A stretch of 41,154 nucleotides of DNA from Vreelandella songnenensis (GCF_003002925.1 NZ_PVTK01000014.1:1-41154), one strand, 5' to 3'. Shown: positions 7,989 to 16,380, numbered from the stretch's first letter. Program-made: numbers and translations. The notes: generated by a model not told the origin, from the letters alone.

Positions 7989-8648
7989 TCAGCCCTCGAG
8001 CCATGCCAGCACGTCGGCCACGGGCATGACGTCGGCGTATTTCAGGTGCAGGTCGGTCAGGTTGGCGTAGTGGTAGCTCTCGTGCTTGTCGGCCACGCAC
8101 TCCATCGGCACGATGGTGCGATAGCCGCGGGATAAGCTCTCTACCGCGGTGGCGCGAATGCAGCCCGAGGTCGAGCCGCCGGTGATGATCACGGTATCCA
8201 CCTGATGCCACACTAGAAGCGACTGCAGCGGGGTCTCGAAAAACGCCGAGGGCATGCGCTTGGTGTAGATCACATCGCGGGCGCGGTCGATCTCGGCGCG
8301 CTCGTCGAATTCGGCACGCTCAGAGCCGTACTTGATGTTCTGCAGCGAGTCCGGGGTGTCGGTGCGCGTGCCCCACACGCCGGCATCTTCGGCGGAGTCC
8401 AGAAAGGCCACGTGAGTCCAGACCACAGGCCACCCCTTTTGCCGAAAGCCGCGGGCCAGCTGATTGGTGTACTCGAGCTGTTTCGGGTCGGTTTCGTAGG
8501 CGGTCTTGAAAAGATCCGTGCGGGTATAGGCCTTCTGCGGGTCGACATTGACCAGTACGGCCTTCCTGCCGAAGCCGAAGGGCACCCGCTGAGGGTTGGC
8601 CATTACCTCAAAAAAGATTTCCTTGGCCGTCTTGTCGGTGGTCTGCAT
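7989..8648 (-). CDS. Isochorismatase-like cysteine hydrolase (N-carbamoylsarcosine amidase/maleamate amidase type)
   Basis: 219 residues. The amidase triad is visible: Asp36 (VLVNVDPQKAY), Lys130 (YTKRMPSAFF) and nucleophile Cys163 (GGSTSGCIRATAVES), with the non-proline cis-peptide segment just before the Cys. Members hydrolyse small amides such as N-carbamoylsarcosine, maleamate or nicotinamide to acid plus ammonia. The ATG at 8648 follows AGGAGA; an ATG five codons upstream has no ribosome site. It sits directly before the two PuuE-like genes, which suits removal of the amide left when a cyclic imide or ureide is opened. The exact substrate cannot be read from the sequence. Confidence 0.85.
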   Translation of the reverse strand: MQTTDKTAKEIFFEVMANPQRVPFGFGRKAVLVNVDPQKAYTRTDLFKTAYETDPKQLEYTNQLARGFRQKGWPVVWTHVAFLDSAEDAGVWGTRTDTPDSLQNIKYGSERAEFDERAEIDRARDVIYTKRMPSAFFETPLQSLLVWHQVDTVIITGGSTSGCIRATAVESLSRGYRTIVPMECVADKHESYHYANLTDLHLKYADVMPVADVLAWLEG

Positions 8649-8728
8649 GGTGGTCTCCTGCATTTTATTTATTCACGTAAAGCCATGATTGCGCACATCG
8701 ATGATCAAGAACTATCGCTTGTCCAGAA

Positions 8729-9622
8729 TCAGCGGTTGTCGTACTGCTCACCCAGCTCGAGCATCTTCTGGGTGCCCAGGTAGTCGTTGAGTTCTTTGAA
8801 ATCGAGCATCTGATCGCGGAAAGCGTCGGTGGTGCCGTCTTCTCTGAGCGTGGCGAAGAAGCGGCTGGCCATATGAGTGATCGCCCGCACCAGTGCACCC
8901 GGGAATATCACCAGCGAGAAGCCCAGTGCCTCGAGCGCCTGGGCGTTCTGCAGCGGCGTATCGCCCCCTTCCACCATGTTCGCCATGATGGGCACCTTGC
9001 CCTTGAACTGTGCCATGATCTTCTGGATATCCTCGTCGCTGCGGATACCCTCGATGAACAGCATGTCCACGCCGGCATCACTATAAGCCTGGGCACGCTC
9101 GATGGCGCTGTCGGTGCCCTCGACGCCCAAGGCATCGGTGCGGCCAATGATCAGCGTCTTGTCACTTTCCCGGGCGTCGAGTGCGGCATGCAATTTTCCG
9201 ACCATTTCGCCTTTGGGCACCAGGGTCTTGCCGCGCAGGTGGCCGCAGCGCTTGGGGTAGGTCTGATCCTCGAGCTGGATGGCGTTGGCACCGGCGCGCT
9301 CCAGAAGGCTTACGCTGCGCATCACGTTCATGGCGTTGCCAAAGCCGGTATCGCAATCCACCACCACCGAAAGGCGGGTGCGCTCGCGAATGTGCGACAT
9401 CGCGGTGCAGATTTCGGTAATGCTCAAAAGCCCGATATCCGGCCGGCCGAGCTGGGTGTAGGCAAGGCTCGCGCCGGAAAGGTAGACCGTATCGAACCCG
9501 GCCTGCTCGGCAAGCGAGGCGCCGAGGGCATCGAATACGCCGGGGGCGACCACGATGGGAGAGTCGTGCAGCTTCTGCTTGAGATGGCTTGGCTGGTGTG
9601 CAGACGATGGTTGGCGTGTCAT
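8729..9622 (-). CDS. Isocitrate lyase/PEP mutase superfamily lyase (2-methylisocitrate or 2,3-dimethylmalate lyase-like)
   Basis: 297 residues, a complete TIM-barrel of the ICL/PEPM superfamily. Seen: SGASLAYTQLGRPD, the metal motif DCDTGFGN (Asp91), Glu118 in QLEDQ, and KRCGHLRGK with Cys126. The Cys in KRCGH is the general acid of the C-C lyases (PrpB, dimethylmalate lyase, isocitrate lyase) and is not the asparagine-containing gating loop of PEP mutase or phosphonate enzymes, so a 2-hydroxy-acid lyase releasing pyruvate, glyoxylate or a similar oxoacid is favoured. It lies between the SnoaL-like gene and the cysteine hydrolase, across the regulator from a LeuCD-type hydratase. Databases often call such proteins carboxyvinyl-carboxyphosphonate phosphorylmutase, which I do not favour. 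Confidence 0.85.
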   Translation of the reverse strand: MTRQPSSAHQPSHLKQKLHDSPIVVAPGVFDALGASLAEQAGFDTVYLSGASLAYTQLGRPDIGLLSITEICTAMSHIRERTRLSVVVDCDTGFGNAMNVMRSVSLLERAGANAIQLEDQTYPKRCGHLRGKTLVPKGEMVGKLHAALDARESDKTLIIGRTDALGVEGTDSAIERAQAYSDAGVDMLFIEGIRSDEDIQKIMAQFKGKVPIMANMVEGGDTPLQNAQALEALGFSLVIFPGALVRAITHMASRFFATLREDGTTDAFRDQMLDFKELNDYLGTQKMLELGEQYDNR

Positions 9623-9647
9623 GGCGTTCTCTTTTTCCAGGTAAGCG

Positions 9648-10043
9648 TTAGCGGCGAATCAGCGCCAGGTCGTTCCACACGTCCTGGCGGGTAATCAGGC
9701 CACCGGTGAGTTCAAAGCGGTCGATAAAGCGCACCCCGTAAAAGGTGCTGCCATCCAGCCACACAACGCTCAGTTCACCGTGGCATACCACGACCGAACG
9801 GTTGTCCGTGACCATGGTGTCGAAGGCGTGAAAGGTCTTGCGGACATGGCGATAGCGGGTTTTGGCCCACGCCACCAGATCGCTCAGCCGGTACATGGGT
9901 GGCGCCTCGGGAAACTGCATGACAGCACCCGGGGCCAGCAGCGCCTGTGCGTCCGGCAGTTGGCGCGCCTCCATGGCGGTCAGAAAAGCGCGTACGCGCT
10001 CGGCGTCGTTGTTGATTGTGTCAGCGGATGCCGGGTTGGCCAT
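9648..10043 (-). CDS. SnoaL-like/NTF2-fold small protein
   Basis: 131 residues with the pattern of NTF2-fold proteins: an N-terminal helix (DAERVRAFLTAMEARQLPDAQALLAPGA), a curved sheet, and the closing GVRFIDRFELTGGLITRQDVWNDL typical of SnoaL-like domains. Such proteins may be isomerases, hydrolases, dehydratases or ligand-binding partners. No catalytic residue can be assigned. It is the first gene of the leftward arm, starting 227 bases from the divergent GntR gene, with an AGGA site about ten bases before ATG. Confidence 0.75.
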   Translation of the reverse strand: MANPASADTINNDAERVRAFLTAMEARQLPDAQALLAPGAVMQFPEAPPMYRLSDLVAWAKTRYRHVRKTFHAFDTMVTDNRSVVVCHGELSVVWLDGSTFYGVRFIDRFELTGGLITRQDVWNDLALIRR

Positions 10044-10166
10044 GGTCGAATTTTCCTGCAGGCAACCGCACGCTCGGGCCCACTGCCTGCGCTACTGGCG
10101 CGGCGGTGATTCTGCAATAATGGCCGTTGGGCAAGCGGTAATTGTGTTGTTGATTGTCGTTGTATA

Positions 10167-10184
10167 TGTATTATGTGTAATACA
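10167..10184. promoter_or_regulatory. Candidate GntR operator 1 (7-4-7 inverted repeat)
   Basis: TGTATTA-TGTG-TAATACA is a perfect 7-4-7 inverted repeat in the divergent region between the SnoaL-like gene and the GntR gene. The same arms recur at 11098-11115 before the LeuC-like gene. GntR/HutC regulators bind short AT-rich inverted repeats of this size near their own gene, so I assign it to the adjacent regulator by inference. Confidence 0.65.
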
Positions 10185-10270
10185 TTTTTATGTCCATTAT
10201 TAGCACCGCGTCAAGCCTGGGATAAAATTTTTTACACAACAACTCGTACACAGCCAAGGGAGAAGCGGGG

Positions 10271-11077
10271 ATGAGCGAGGCGCAATCCTCTGCGATGAGC
10301 GGGACAAAATCGCACCGAATTTATCTGCTGTTGAAAGACGCCATCCTGAGCGGGCGCCTGCCGGCAGGCAGCAAGCTGCCGGGTGAGAACAAGCTGGCCG
10401 AGCAGCACGGCGTATCCAGAGTCACCGTGCGGCGTGCCATGGAGGCACTGCAGGCAGCAAAGCTCGTTGCCCGTCGGGCCGGCGTCGGCACGGTGGTGCT
10501 CGAATACCCGCTGGATGCCACCGTCATGACCGCCAGTGTCTCCAACCTGATGCCCAACATGCTCAAGATGAGCCAGGCCTCCCAAGTGCGGCTTCTGGAG
10601 TTTGCCTACGTACTGCCGCCGGAAATGATTCGCGAGCGCCTGGGCATGGCCCATGGCGGCAAGGTGCAGCGCTCGGTACGCGTACGCATGGTGGACGACA
10701 AGCCGTTTTCGCATCTGGTCACGCACGTGCCCGAGTCGGTGGCACTGCACTACAACGAGATGGACCTGGCCCATACGCCGCTGTTCGTGCTGCTCGAGCG
10801 CAGCGGCGTGAAGGTCGATCACGCCTCCCAGTCGATTTCCGCGACCCTTGCCAATCACGATGTCGCCGAGGCGCTGGGTGTCGCCGTGGGCTCACCGCTG
10901 ATCTCCCTGACGCGGGTAGTGTTTGATGAGCAGGGCCGGGGCGTCGAGCATCTGGACGCGCTGTATCGCCCGGACCGTTACCGCTTCCAGATCGACCTTG
11001 CGCGCAACGGTGAAGACGACTCGCGCTACTGGGAGCCCAAGGTGGGGGGGATGCCGACTCAGGGCGAAGGAACATAA
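10271..11077 (+). CDS. GntR-family regulator, HutC/UTRA subfamily
   Basis: 268 residues. The N-terminal winged helix (HRIYLLLKDAILSGRLPAG, LAEQHGVSRVTVRRAMEAL) is followed from about residue 95 by a UTRA ligand-binding domain ending in GSPLISLTRVVFDEQGRGVEHLDALYRPDRYRFQIDL, characteristic of HutC-type repressors. The start has an AAGGGAGAAG ribosome site. It stands at the centre of the island, divergent from the leftward arm and ahead of the LeuC-like gene, so it is the natural local regulator, with a pathway intermediate as likely inducer. A matching inverted repeat flanks it on both sides. Confidence 0.9.
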   Translation: MSEAQSSAMSGTKSHRIYLLLKDAILSGRLPAGSKLPGENKLAEQHGVSRVTVRRAMEALQAAKLVARRAGVGTVVLEYPLDATVMTASVSNLMPNMLKMSQASQVRLLEFAYVLPPEMIRERLGMAHGGKVQRSVRVRMVDDKPFSHLVTHVPESVALHYNEMDLAHTPLFVLLERSGVKVDHASQSISATLANHDVAEALGVAVGSPLISLTRVVFDEQGRGVEHLDALYRPDRYRFQIDLARNGEDDSRYWEPKVGGMPTQGEGT

Positions 11078-11097
11078 GCGGTATGGATGATTTTTAA

Positions 11098-11115
11098 TGT
11101 ATTAAATTTAATACC
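11098..11115. promoter_or_regulatory. Candidate GntR operator 2 (7-4-7 inverted repeat)
   Basis: TGTATTA-AATT-TAATACC repeats the arms of the site at 10167 with one end mismatch, and contains the perfect palindrome GTATTAAATTTAATAC. It lies just after the GntR gene and upstream of the LeuC-like gene in a 195-base AT-rich region that also has further ATACA half-sites near 11125-11140. It probably controls the rightward arm. Confidence 0.65.
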
Positions 11116-11272
11116 GATATAAAAATACAAAAAATACATTTGACCTGTGTTGTTATAGTGCGCTAGTTGTATTGGGGTAGAGGCAGGGCAGTCGTCAGGA
11201 AGCGTTTTTTGATGCCAAGAATAATTGCCTGAAAAGCCCACGTAGACCGAGCCGAGACAATGAGCCAATACA

Positions 11273-12724
11273 ATGAGTACACCCACAACGCTGTTTGACA
11301 AGGTCTGGCGTGCCCACGAGATTCACCGCGGTGAAAGCGGGCAGAGCCTTCTGTGGATCGATCGCCACTTTGTCCATGAAGGGTCGTTTCACGCGTTCAA
11401 CAAGCTTGCCGAGCGCGAACTTCCCGTTGCCCGGCCGGATCTGACCTTCGGTATTGCCGACCACTACGTGCCTACGCTTGCCCGCCGGCTCGATGGCGTG
11501 GCGGACCCGAAAGTGCGTTCCATGATCGAGCAGCTTTCAAGCAACACGAAGCGCCATGATATTACCCTGTTCGGCCTGGACGACCCGCGTCAGGGCATCG
11601 TTCACGTCATGGGCCCCGAGCAGGGGCTTACCCAGCCGGGGCTGATCATGGTGTGCGGCGACAGCCATACCGCCACCCACGGCGCGTTCGGCAGCATCGC
11701 CTTTGGTATCGGCGCCTCGGAAGTGGCCCACGTGCTGGCCACCCAGACGCTCTGGCAGAGCAGGCCCAAGGTGATGCGCATCACTCTTGAGGGAACGCTT
11801 GCTCCGGGCGTGACCGCCAAGGATATCGCGCTGACCTGGATTTCACGCCTGGGCGCCGACGGCGCCCGCGGCTACGCCATCGAGTACGCTGGGGAGGCGA
11901 TTCGCGCACTCTCGATGGAGGCACGGCTGACGCTGTGCAATCTCTCCATCGAAGGCGGCGGGCGCTGCGGCATGATTGCTCCGGACCAGACCACTTTTGA
12001 GTATCTGAAAGGCCGCCCCTACAGCCCGAAAGGCGAGGCGTTCGAGCAGGCCTGCGCCTACTGGTCCACGCTCTACAGCGACCAGGGCGCCACCTTTGAT
12101 CTGGACGTCACGATCAACGCCGCCGACATCGCGCCCACCGTTACCTGGGGCGTGTCGCCGGAAGAGGCGCTGCCAATCGACCAGCACGTCCCCGTGCCGG
12201 ACGACGCTACGGACCTGGCCAAGGCGCGCCAGATTCGCGCAAGCCTCGACTACATGGGGCTGAAAGCTGGGCAGAAGCTGACCGATATCGCCATTGATCG
12301 GGTGTTCATCGGCTCGTGCACCAACGCGCGCATCGAAGACCTGCGCGCTGCCGCGGCGATATTGAACGGGCGTAAAAGCCGCGTGCCCGGCGTCGTCTCG
12401 CCAGGCTCCACCCAGGTGAAGGCGCAGGCCGAAGCCGAAGGGCTCGACCGGATCTTCGTTGATGCGGGGCTAGAGTGGCGCCACTCGGGCTGCTCGATGT
12501 GCGTGGGGATGAACGGCGATACGGTACCCAGCGGCGAGCGCTGCGCCTCGACCACCAACCGCAACTTCAAGGGCCGCCAGGGGCCGGGGGCGCGCACGCA
12601 TCTAATGTCGCCGGCCATGGTCGCCGCCGCTGCGGTCAGTGGCCACCTTGCGGATATTCGCACGCTGTCTTTGGCCAGCGCGCAATCGCCACGCTCAGAA
12701 GGAGCGCCGTCATGCAGCCGATAA
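11273..12724 (+). CDS. LeuC-type aconitase-superfamily hydro-lyase, large subunit (catabolic paralogue)
   Basis: 483 residues. Motifs include CGDSHTATHGAFGSIAFGIG and the 4Fe-4S ligands Cys349 (GSCTNAR), Cys407 and Cys410 (GCSMC), at the spacing of isopropylmalate isomerase. NRNFKGRQGPGARTHLMSP follows. It therefore carries an intact cluster site and should dehydrate/hydrate a malate-type acid. The substrate loop after the early IDRHFVHE reads GSFHAF, where leucine-pathway enzymes have VTSPQAF, and it lies in a TRAP/lyase island with no leuA or leuB. A catabolic role such as hydration of a maleate or dimethylmaleate-like acid is inferred. It overlaps the small subunit by 13 bases. Confidence 0.85.
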   Translation: MSTPTTLFDKVWRAHEIHRGESGQSLLWIDRHFVHEGSFHAFNKLAERELPVARPDLTFGIADHYVPTLARRLDGVADPKVRSMIEQLSSNTKRHDITLFGLDDPRQGIVHVMGPEQGLTQPGLIMVCGDSHTATHGAFGSIAFGIGASEVAHVLATQTLWQSRPKVMRITLEGTLAPGVTAKDIALTWISRLGADGARGYAIEYAGEAIRALSMEARLTLCNLSIEGGGRCGMIAPDQTTFEYLKGRPYSPKGEAFEQACAYWSTLYSDQGATFDLDVTINAADIAPTVTWGVSPEEALPIDQHVPVPDDATDLAKARQIRASLDYMGLKAGQKLTDIAIDRVFIGSCTNARIEDLRAAAAILNGRKSRVPGVVSPGSTQVKAQAEAEGLDRIFVDAGLEWRHSGCSMCVGMNGDTVPSGERCASTTNRNFKGRQGPGARTHLMSPAMVAAAAVSGHLADIRTLSLASAQSPRSEGAPSCSR

Positions 12725-13350
12725 CCGTACTCGATACCCAAGGCGTGGCGCTTGCCGCCGCCAATGTGGATACCGACCAGCTGATTCCGGCGCGCTTCAT
12801 GAAAGAGCCGCGCAGCGTCGGTTACGGCCAGTTTCTGCTTTACGACGTTCGCCACGACGCAAAGGGCACGCCTGACCCGGCCTTCATTCTGCACCGCTCC
12901 GGGGCTAACGATGCCGAAGTGATGGTCAGCCGGCGCAACTTCGGCGCCGGCTCCTCGCGGGAGGCGGCGGTGTATGCACTGGTGGATTTCGGCTTTCGCT
13001 GCGTCATCGCACCAAGCTTTGGCGATATCTTCGCCTCCAATGCGGTGAACAACGGCATGCTTCCGGCGGTGGTGGAAGAGGAGGACGCCGAGCGTCTGCT
13101 GGCGGCGCTCGGCGATGAGCCCGCCCCGATCCGGGTCGATCTCGAGGCCCAGCGCATTCGTGTGGCAGAAGTGGAGGTCAGCTTTTCGGTAAGCCCGGTG
13201 TGGCGCACCAAGCTGCTCAACGGCTGGGACGATATCGACCTGACCCGCCAGCACGCGGATACGATCACCCGCTTTGCCGCCGACTATGCCCAGACATTTC
13301 CGTGGGCAGCACCTCGACCGCAGGCGTTCGACTTGATCGGCAAAGGATAG
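12712..13350 (+). CDS. LeuD-type hydro-lyase, small subunit
   Basis: 212 residues, the swivel domain of an aconitase-superfamily isomerase. Seen: NVDTDQLIPARFMK near the start, RRNFGAGSSREAAVYAL with the conserved substrate-binding loop, and FGDIFASNAVNNGMLP. It pairs with the upstream large subunit to make one enzyme. The frame stays open further upstream, but the ATG at 12712 has a GAAGGAG site eight bases away, overlaps the large subunit stop by 13 bases and gives the family's length. The ~20-base longer tail (PWAAPRPQAFDLIGKG) is unremarkable. Confidence 0.9.
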   Translation: MQPITVLDTQGVALAAANVDTDQLIPARFMKEPRSVGYGQFLLYDVRHDAKGTPDPAFILHRSGANDAEVMVSRRNFGAGSSREAAVYALVDFGFRCVIAPSFGDIFASNAVNNGMLPAVVEEEDAERLLAALGDEPAPIRVDLEAQRIRVAEVEVSFSVSPVWRTKLLNGWDDIDLTRQHADTITRFAADYAQTFPWAAPRPQAFDLIGKG

Positions 13351-13479
13351 CCAGTAAGCCTGGCCAACAAGCTCCGCCAGGCTGCCCCGTACGTCCAATA
13401 ACAACAGTACACACGCTTGCCGCAACGAATTAACACTACAACGACCTCATGACCGATCCTCTTGTGCAGGAGATATATA

Positions 13480-14478
13480 ATGAAAAAAACAGCAATCACC
13501 TTTGGCGTACTCGCGGCCATGGCGTCAGGCCAGGCAATGGCGCTTGACCAGATTACCGCCGTTCACGCATTTCCCCCTTCCTTGATCTACACCCAGAGCT
13601 TTCTGGAGTTCGTCGACAAGGTCAACGAGCGCGGTGAAGGCGTGGTGCAGATCAACGTGCGCGGCGGCCCCGAAGTCATCGGCCTTTCCGAGCAGCCCGA
13701 CGCCGTGCGCAATGGCGTGGTGGACATGGCCTATACCGCGGCGAGCTTCTACGCCGGCACCGTGCCCGAGCGCGATGCCATGGTCGCCTCCAACACCAAC
13801 GCCATCTACGCGCGTGAAAATGGCGGTATCGACCTCTTGAACGAGATCCATCAGCAAAAGATGGGTACTTACTATCTGGGCTGGTTCGACAGCGGCGTGA
13901 GCTACAACCTGTATACCATCGAAGAACCCAAGGTCGATGGAGAGGGCAACCTGAGTATTTCCGGCCTGCGCCTGCGTAGTAACCCGGTATATGACGCCTT
14001 CTTCCAGGATTACCTGGGCGCGCAGCCCATCAGCCTGCCCACCACCGACGTGTACGCGGCGCTGGAGCGCAGCGTGGTCAATGCCACCGGCTGGACCCAG
14101 ATCGGCCTGAAAGACCTCAACTGGGACCGCTTTCTGAACTACCGGGTCGATCCTGCGTTTTTCTCCACCGACATGGGCGTGATCGTCAACCTGAACAAGT
14201 GGAACCAACTGAGCGAAGAGGCCCAGCAGATCCTTCAGGAAGTGGCCATCGAGCATGAGCGCGAAAGCGCCGAGAAGCTCGAAGCGCTATCAGAAGAGCA
14301 GCAGGCCCAGCTGGAAGCCGATGGCATGCAGGTGATCACGCTGGAAGGTGAGGCCAGTCAGCGCTACGCCGATGCCGCACGCGATGCCACCTGGGCGCGC
14401 ATGCGCACGCAGATGGAGCGCCACCCCATGGGGCTTGAGCATTTTGAGACGCTGATCGAGAAATTCAACGATCTGTAA
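13480..14478 (+). CDS. TRAP transporter solute-binding protein (DctP family)
   Basis: 332 residues with a clear Sec signal peptide (MKKTAITFGVLAAMASGQAM, cleavage after AMA). GLRLRSNPVYDAFFQDYLGA carries the conserved Arg that in DctP proteins bonds the ligand's carboxylate, and SLPTTDVYAALERSVVNATG follows. Periplasmic receptor for an acidic substrate. The ATG at 13480 has an AGGAG site; the frame's earlier ATG at 13462 would spoil the signal peptide. It follows the LeuCD-like pair by 129 bases and precedes the two membrane subunits, with an attenuating hairpin between. The substrate is presumably the acid or imide degraded by the neighbouring enzymes. Confidence 0.9.
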   Translation: MKKTAITFGVLAAMASGQAMALDQITAVHAFPPSLIYTQSFLEFVDKVNERGEGVVQINVRGGPEVIGLSEQPDAVRNGVVDMAYTAASFYAGTVPERDAMVASNTNAIYARENGGIDLLNEIHQQKMGTYYLGWFDSGVSYNLYTIEEPKVDGEGNLSISGLRLRSNPVYDAFFQDYLGAQPISLPTTDVYAALERSVVNATGWTQIGLKDLNWDRFLNYRVDPAFFSTDMGVIVNLNKWNQLSEEAQQILQEVAIEHERESAEKLEALSEEQQAQLEADGMQVITLEGEASQRYADAARDATWARMRTQMERHPMGLEHFETLIEKFNDL

Positions 14479-14488
14479 CCGCGTGCCG

Positions 14489-14513
14489 GGCGCCAGCGTC
14501 GCTGGCGCCTTTT
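14489..14513 (+). terminator. Intra-operon hairpin with T-run between dctP and dctQ (partial terminator)
   Basis: GGCGCCAGC-GTC-GCTGGCGCC followed by TTTT, directly after the binding-protein stop. A leaky terminator here would give more receptor than membrane subunit, a common arrangement in binding-protein-dependent transporters. Confidence 0.7.
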
Positions 14514-14540
14514 CCTATGGGGCTTTTTCTAGGGTGCCTT

Positions 14541-15047
14541 ATGCGCTATGCACAACGCGGCTATTCGCTGCTGCTTAACGGCATGGCCCTGCTTGCCGCC
14601 ATCATGCTGGTGTGGCTGATGGTGGCGGTGGTGCTATCGGTCGTGATTCGTAATCTGGGGCTTCAGCCCTCGGCGTGGTTTTTCCTCTCCACCGAATACG
14701 CCATGTTCTACCTGACGCTACTCGGCGCGCCGTGGCTTGTGCGGCAGAAAGGTCACGTGCATATCGAGCTTCTCACCGCCGCGCTGCCCTTGCCGGTGCT
14801 CAATGTGCTGAGTCGGGCAGTGTCGCTTCTCTGCGTGGTGGTGTGCGGGGTGCTTGCGTGGAAGGGGCTCGATCTTTTGCTGCTCAATCTCGAACGTAAC
14901 GACTACGACGTGCGCGCCTTCTTTGTGCCCAAGTGGATGCTGACGGTCGTGTTTCCGCTCAGCTTTACCCTGATGGCGATCGAATTCGGCCGCTTCGTGG
15001 TCGGCCGGGACATTCTTCACAGCGGCGAAGCGGGGATTAAAGAATGA
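14541..15047 (+). CDS. TRAP transporter small permease subunit (DctQ family)
   Basis: 168 residues with four hydrophobic spans, and the DctQ-like block GLQPSAWFFLSTEYAMFYLTLLGAPWLVRQKGHVHIELL in the second and third. The ATG at 14541 is preceded by AGGG at seven bases; an upstream ATG at 14517 overlaps the hairpin T-run and has no ribosome site. Its stop overlaps the start of the large permease (ATGA). It forms the membrane complex with the DctM subunit. Confidence 0.85.
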   Translation: MRYAQRGYSLLLNGMALLAAIMLVWLMVAVVLSVVIRNLGLQPSAWFFLSTEYAMFYLTLLGAPWLVRQKGHVHIELLTAALPLPVLNVLSRAVSLLCVVVCGVLAWKGLDLLLLNLERNDYDVRAFFVPKWMLTVVFPLSFTLMAIEFGRFVVGRDILHSGEAGIKE

Positions 15048-16360
15048 TGGAATGGTACTTTGCACTCGCTTTTCTGCTGTCGCTGATTCTGATCTTCATG
15101 GCGATCGGCACGCCGATTGCGCTGGCGTTTCTGGCCGCCAACGTGATCGGCGCCTGGCACTTCATGGGCGGCCAGACCGGCATCCTGCAGATGCTCAACA
15201 ACGGTTTCGGCGCGCTTTCGAGCTTCAACCTGGTGCCCATACCGCTGTTTCTGCTGATGGGGGAGCTGTTCTTTCGCACCGGCCTTGGGATGAAGATGTT
15301 CAACGCCGTGGATCAGCTGCTGGGCAAGGTGCCCGGACGGCTTTCGTATGTGACCGTGGTCGGCGGCACGGCGTTTTCGACGCTGAGCGGCTCCTCCATG
15401 GGCTCGACGGCACTGATGGGGTCGCTTCTGGTGCCCGAGATGGAGCGTCGCGGCTATAAGAAGAAGATGGCCATTGGCCCTATTCTGGGTACTGGTGGGC
15501 TGGCGATCATCATTCCGCCCTCGGCGCTGGCGGTACTGCTGGCAACCCTTGCCAAGGTGGATATCGGCGCGCTGCTGATCGCAGGCATCCTGCCTGGCCT
15601 GACGCTGGCCGGCTTCTACATCGTCACCATCTTTCTGCAGACCAGGCTCGACCCGGATGCGGCGCCTGCTTATGAGCTTGAGCCGGTCCCCTTGAGCGCC
15701 AAGCTCAAGCTGATCGTGACCGACATTCTGCCCATGCTGAGCGTGATGGTGATCATCGTGGCGCTGATGCTGATAGGCTTCGCCACACCCTCGGAAGCGG
15801 CCGCCTTTGGCGCACTCGGGGTGATCATTCTGGCTTTCATCTTCCGCTGCATGACCTGGGAGGCGTTCAAGCTTTCGGTATCAGGTGCGCTCAAGGTCAC
15901 GCTCATGGCCTATCTGATCGTGTTTGGCTCGGCAACCTTCAGCCAGCTGCTGGGCTTTTCCGGCGCCTCGGGCGGGCTGATCCAGTGGGCCACCAGTTTC
16001 GATCTCTCGCCGATTCTGATGCTTCTAGCCATGTTCGCGGTGCTTTTGGTGCTGGGCACCTTCATGGAGCAGATCTCGATCATGATGCTGACCGTGCCGA
16101 TCTTCTTCCCGCTGGCCCAGGCGCTGGGGTTCGACCTGGTGTGGTTTGGTGTGGTGGTGCTGCTGGCACTCGAGATCAGCTTTTCGACACCGCCCTTGGG
16201 GCTTTTGCTGTTCGTCATGAAGGGGGTTGCACCGCCTGGTACCACCATGCGTGAAATCTACTCCGCGGCGATTCCGTATATCCTCTGTTCGATGCTGCTG
16301 GTGGTAGTGTTGATCATCTTCCCAAGCCTTGCGACGTGGCTGCCCGGCATGGTGCGCTAA
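15044..16360 (+). CDS. TRAP transporter large permease subunit (DctM family)
   Basis: 438 residues, about 12 hydrophobic segments, the sodium-coupled transport channel of the TRAP system. Diagnostic segments are MAIGTPIALAFLAANVIG, FNLVPIPLFLLMGELFFRTG, GGTAFSTLSGSSMGSTALMG and LGTGGLAIIIPPSALAVLLA. The start overlaps the DctQ stop by four bases. It ends the rightward arm before a strong terminator. A sodium-driven importer suits a halophile. Confidence 0.93.
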   Translation: MMEWYFALAFLLSLILIFMAIGTPIALAFLAANVIGAWHFMGGQTGILQMLNNGFGALSSFNLVPIPLFLLMGELFFRTGLGMKMFNAVDQLLGKVPGRLSYVTVVGGTAFSTLSGSSMGSTALMGSLLVPEMERRGYKKKMAIGPILGTGGLAIIIPPSALAVLLATLAKVDIGALLIAGILPGLTLAGFYIVTIFLQTRLDPDAAPAYELEPVPLSAKLKLIVTDILPMLSVMVIIVALMLIGFATPSEAAAFGALGVIILAFIFRCMTWEAFKLSVSGALKVTLMAYLIVFGSATFSQLLGFSGASGGLIQWATSFDLSPILMLLAMFAVLLVLGTFMEQISIMMLTVPIFFPLAQALGFDLVWFGVVVLLALEISFSTPPLGLLLFVMKGVAPPGTTMREIYSAAIPYILCSMLLVVVLIIFPSLATWLPGMVR

Positions 16361-16380
16361 TGGTTTAAATGGCAACAACA

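Noticed and set aside
11078..11272. A sigma-70 promoter (TTGACC near 11140, TATAGT near 11155)
   Set aside because: The two boxes are too close together to pair and no alternative partner with proper spacing was convincing.
11273..13350. Naming the hydro-lyase genes leuC and leuD
   Set aside because: Sequence is close to isopropylmalate isomerase, but the context is catabolic and the substrate loop differs, so the leucine-pathway name is not justified.
12250..13425. 391-codon minus-strand frame opposite the LeuC/LeuD-like genes
   Set aside because: Shadow frame spanning two real overlapping genes; no homology.
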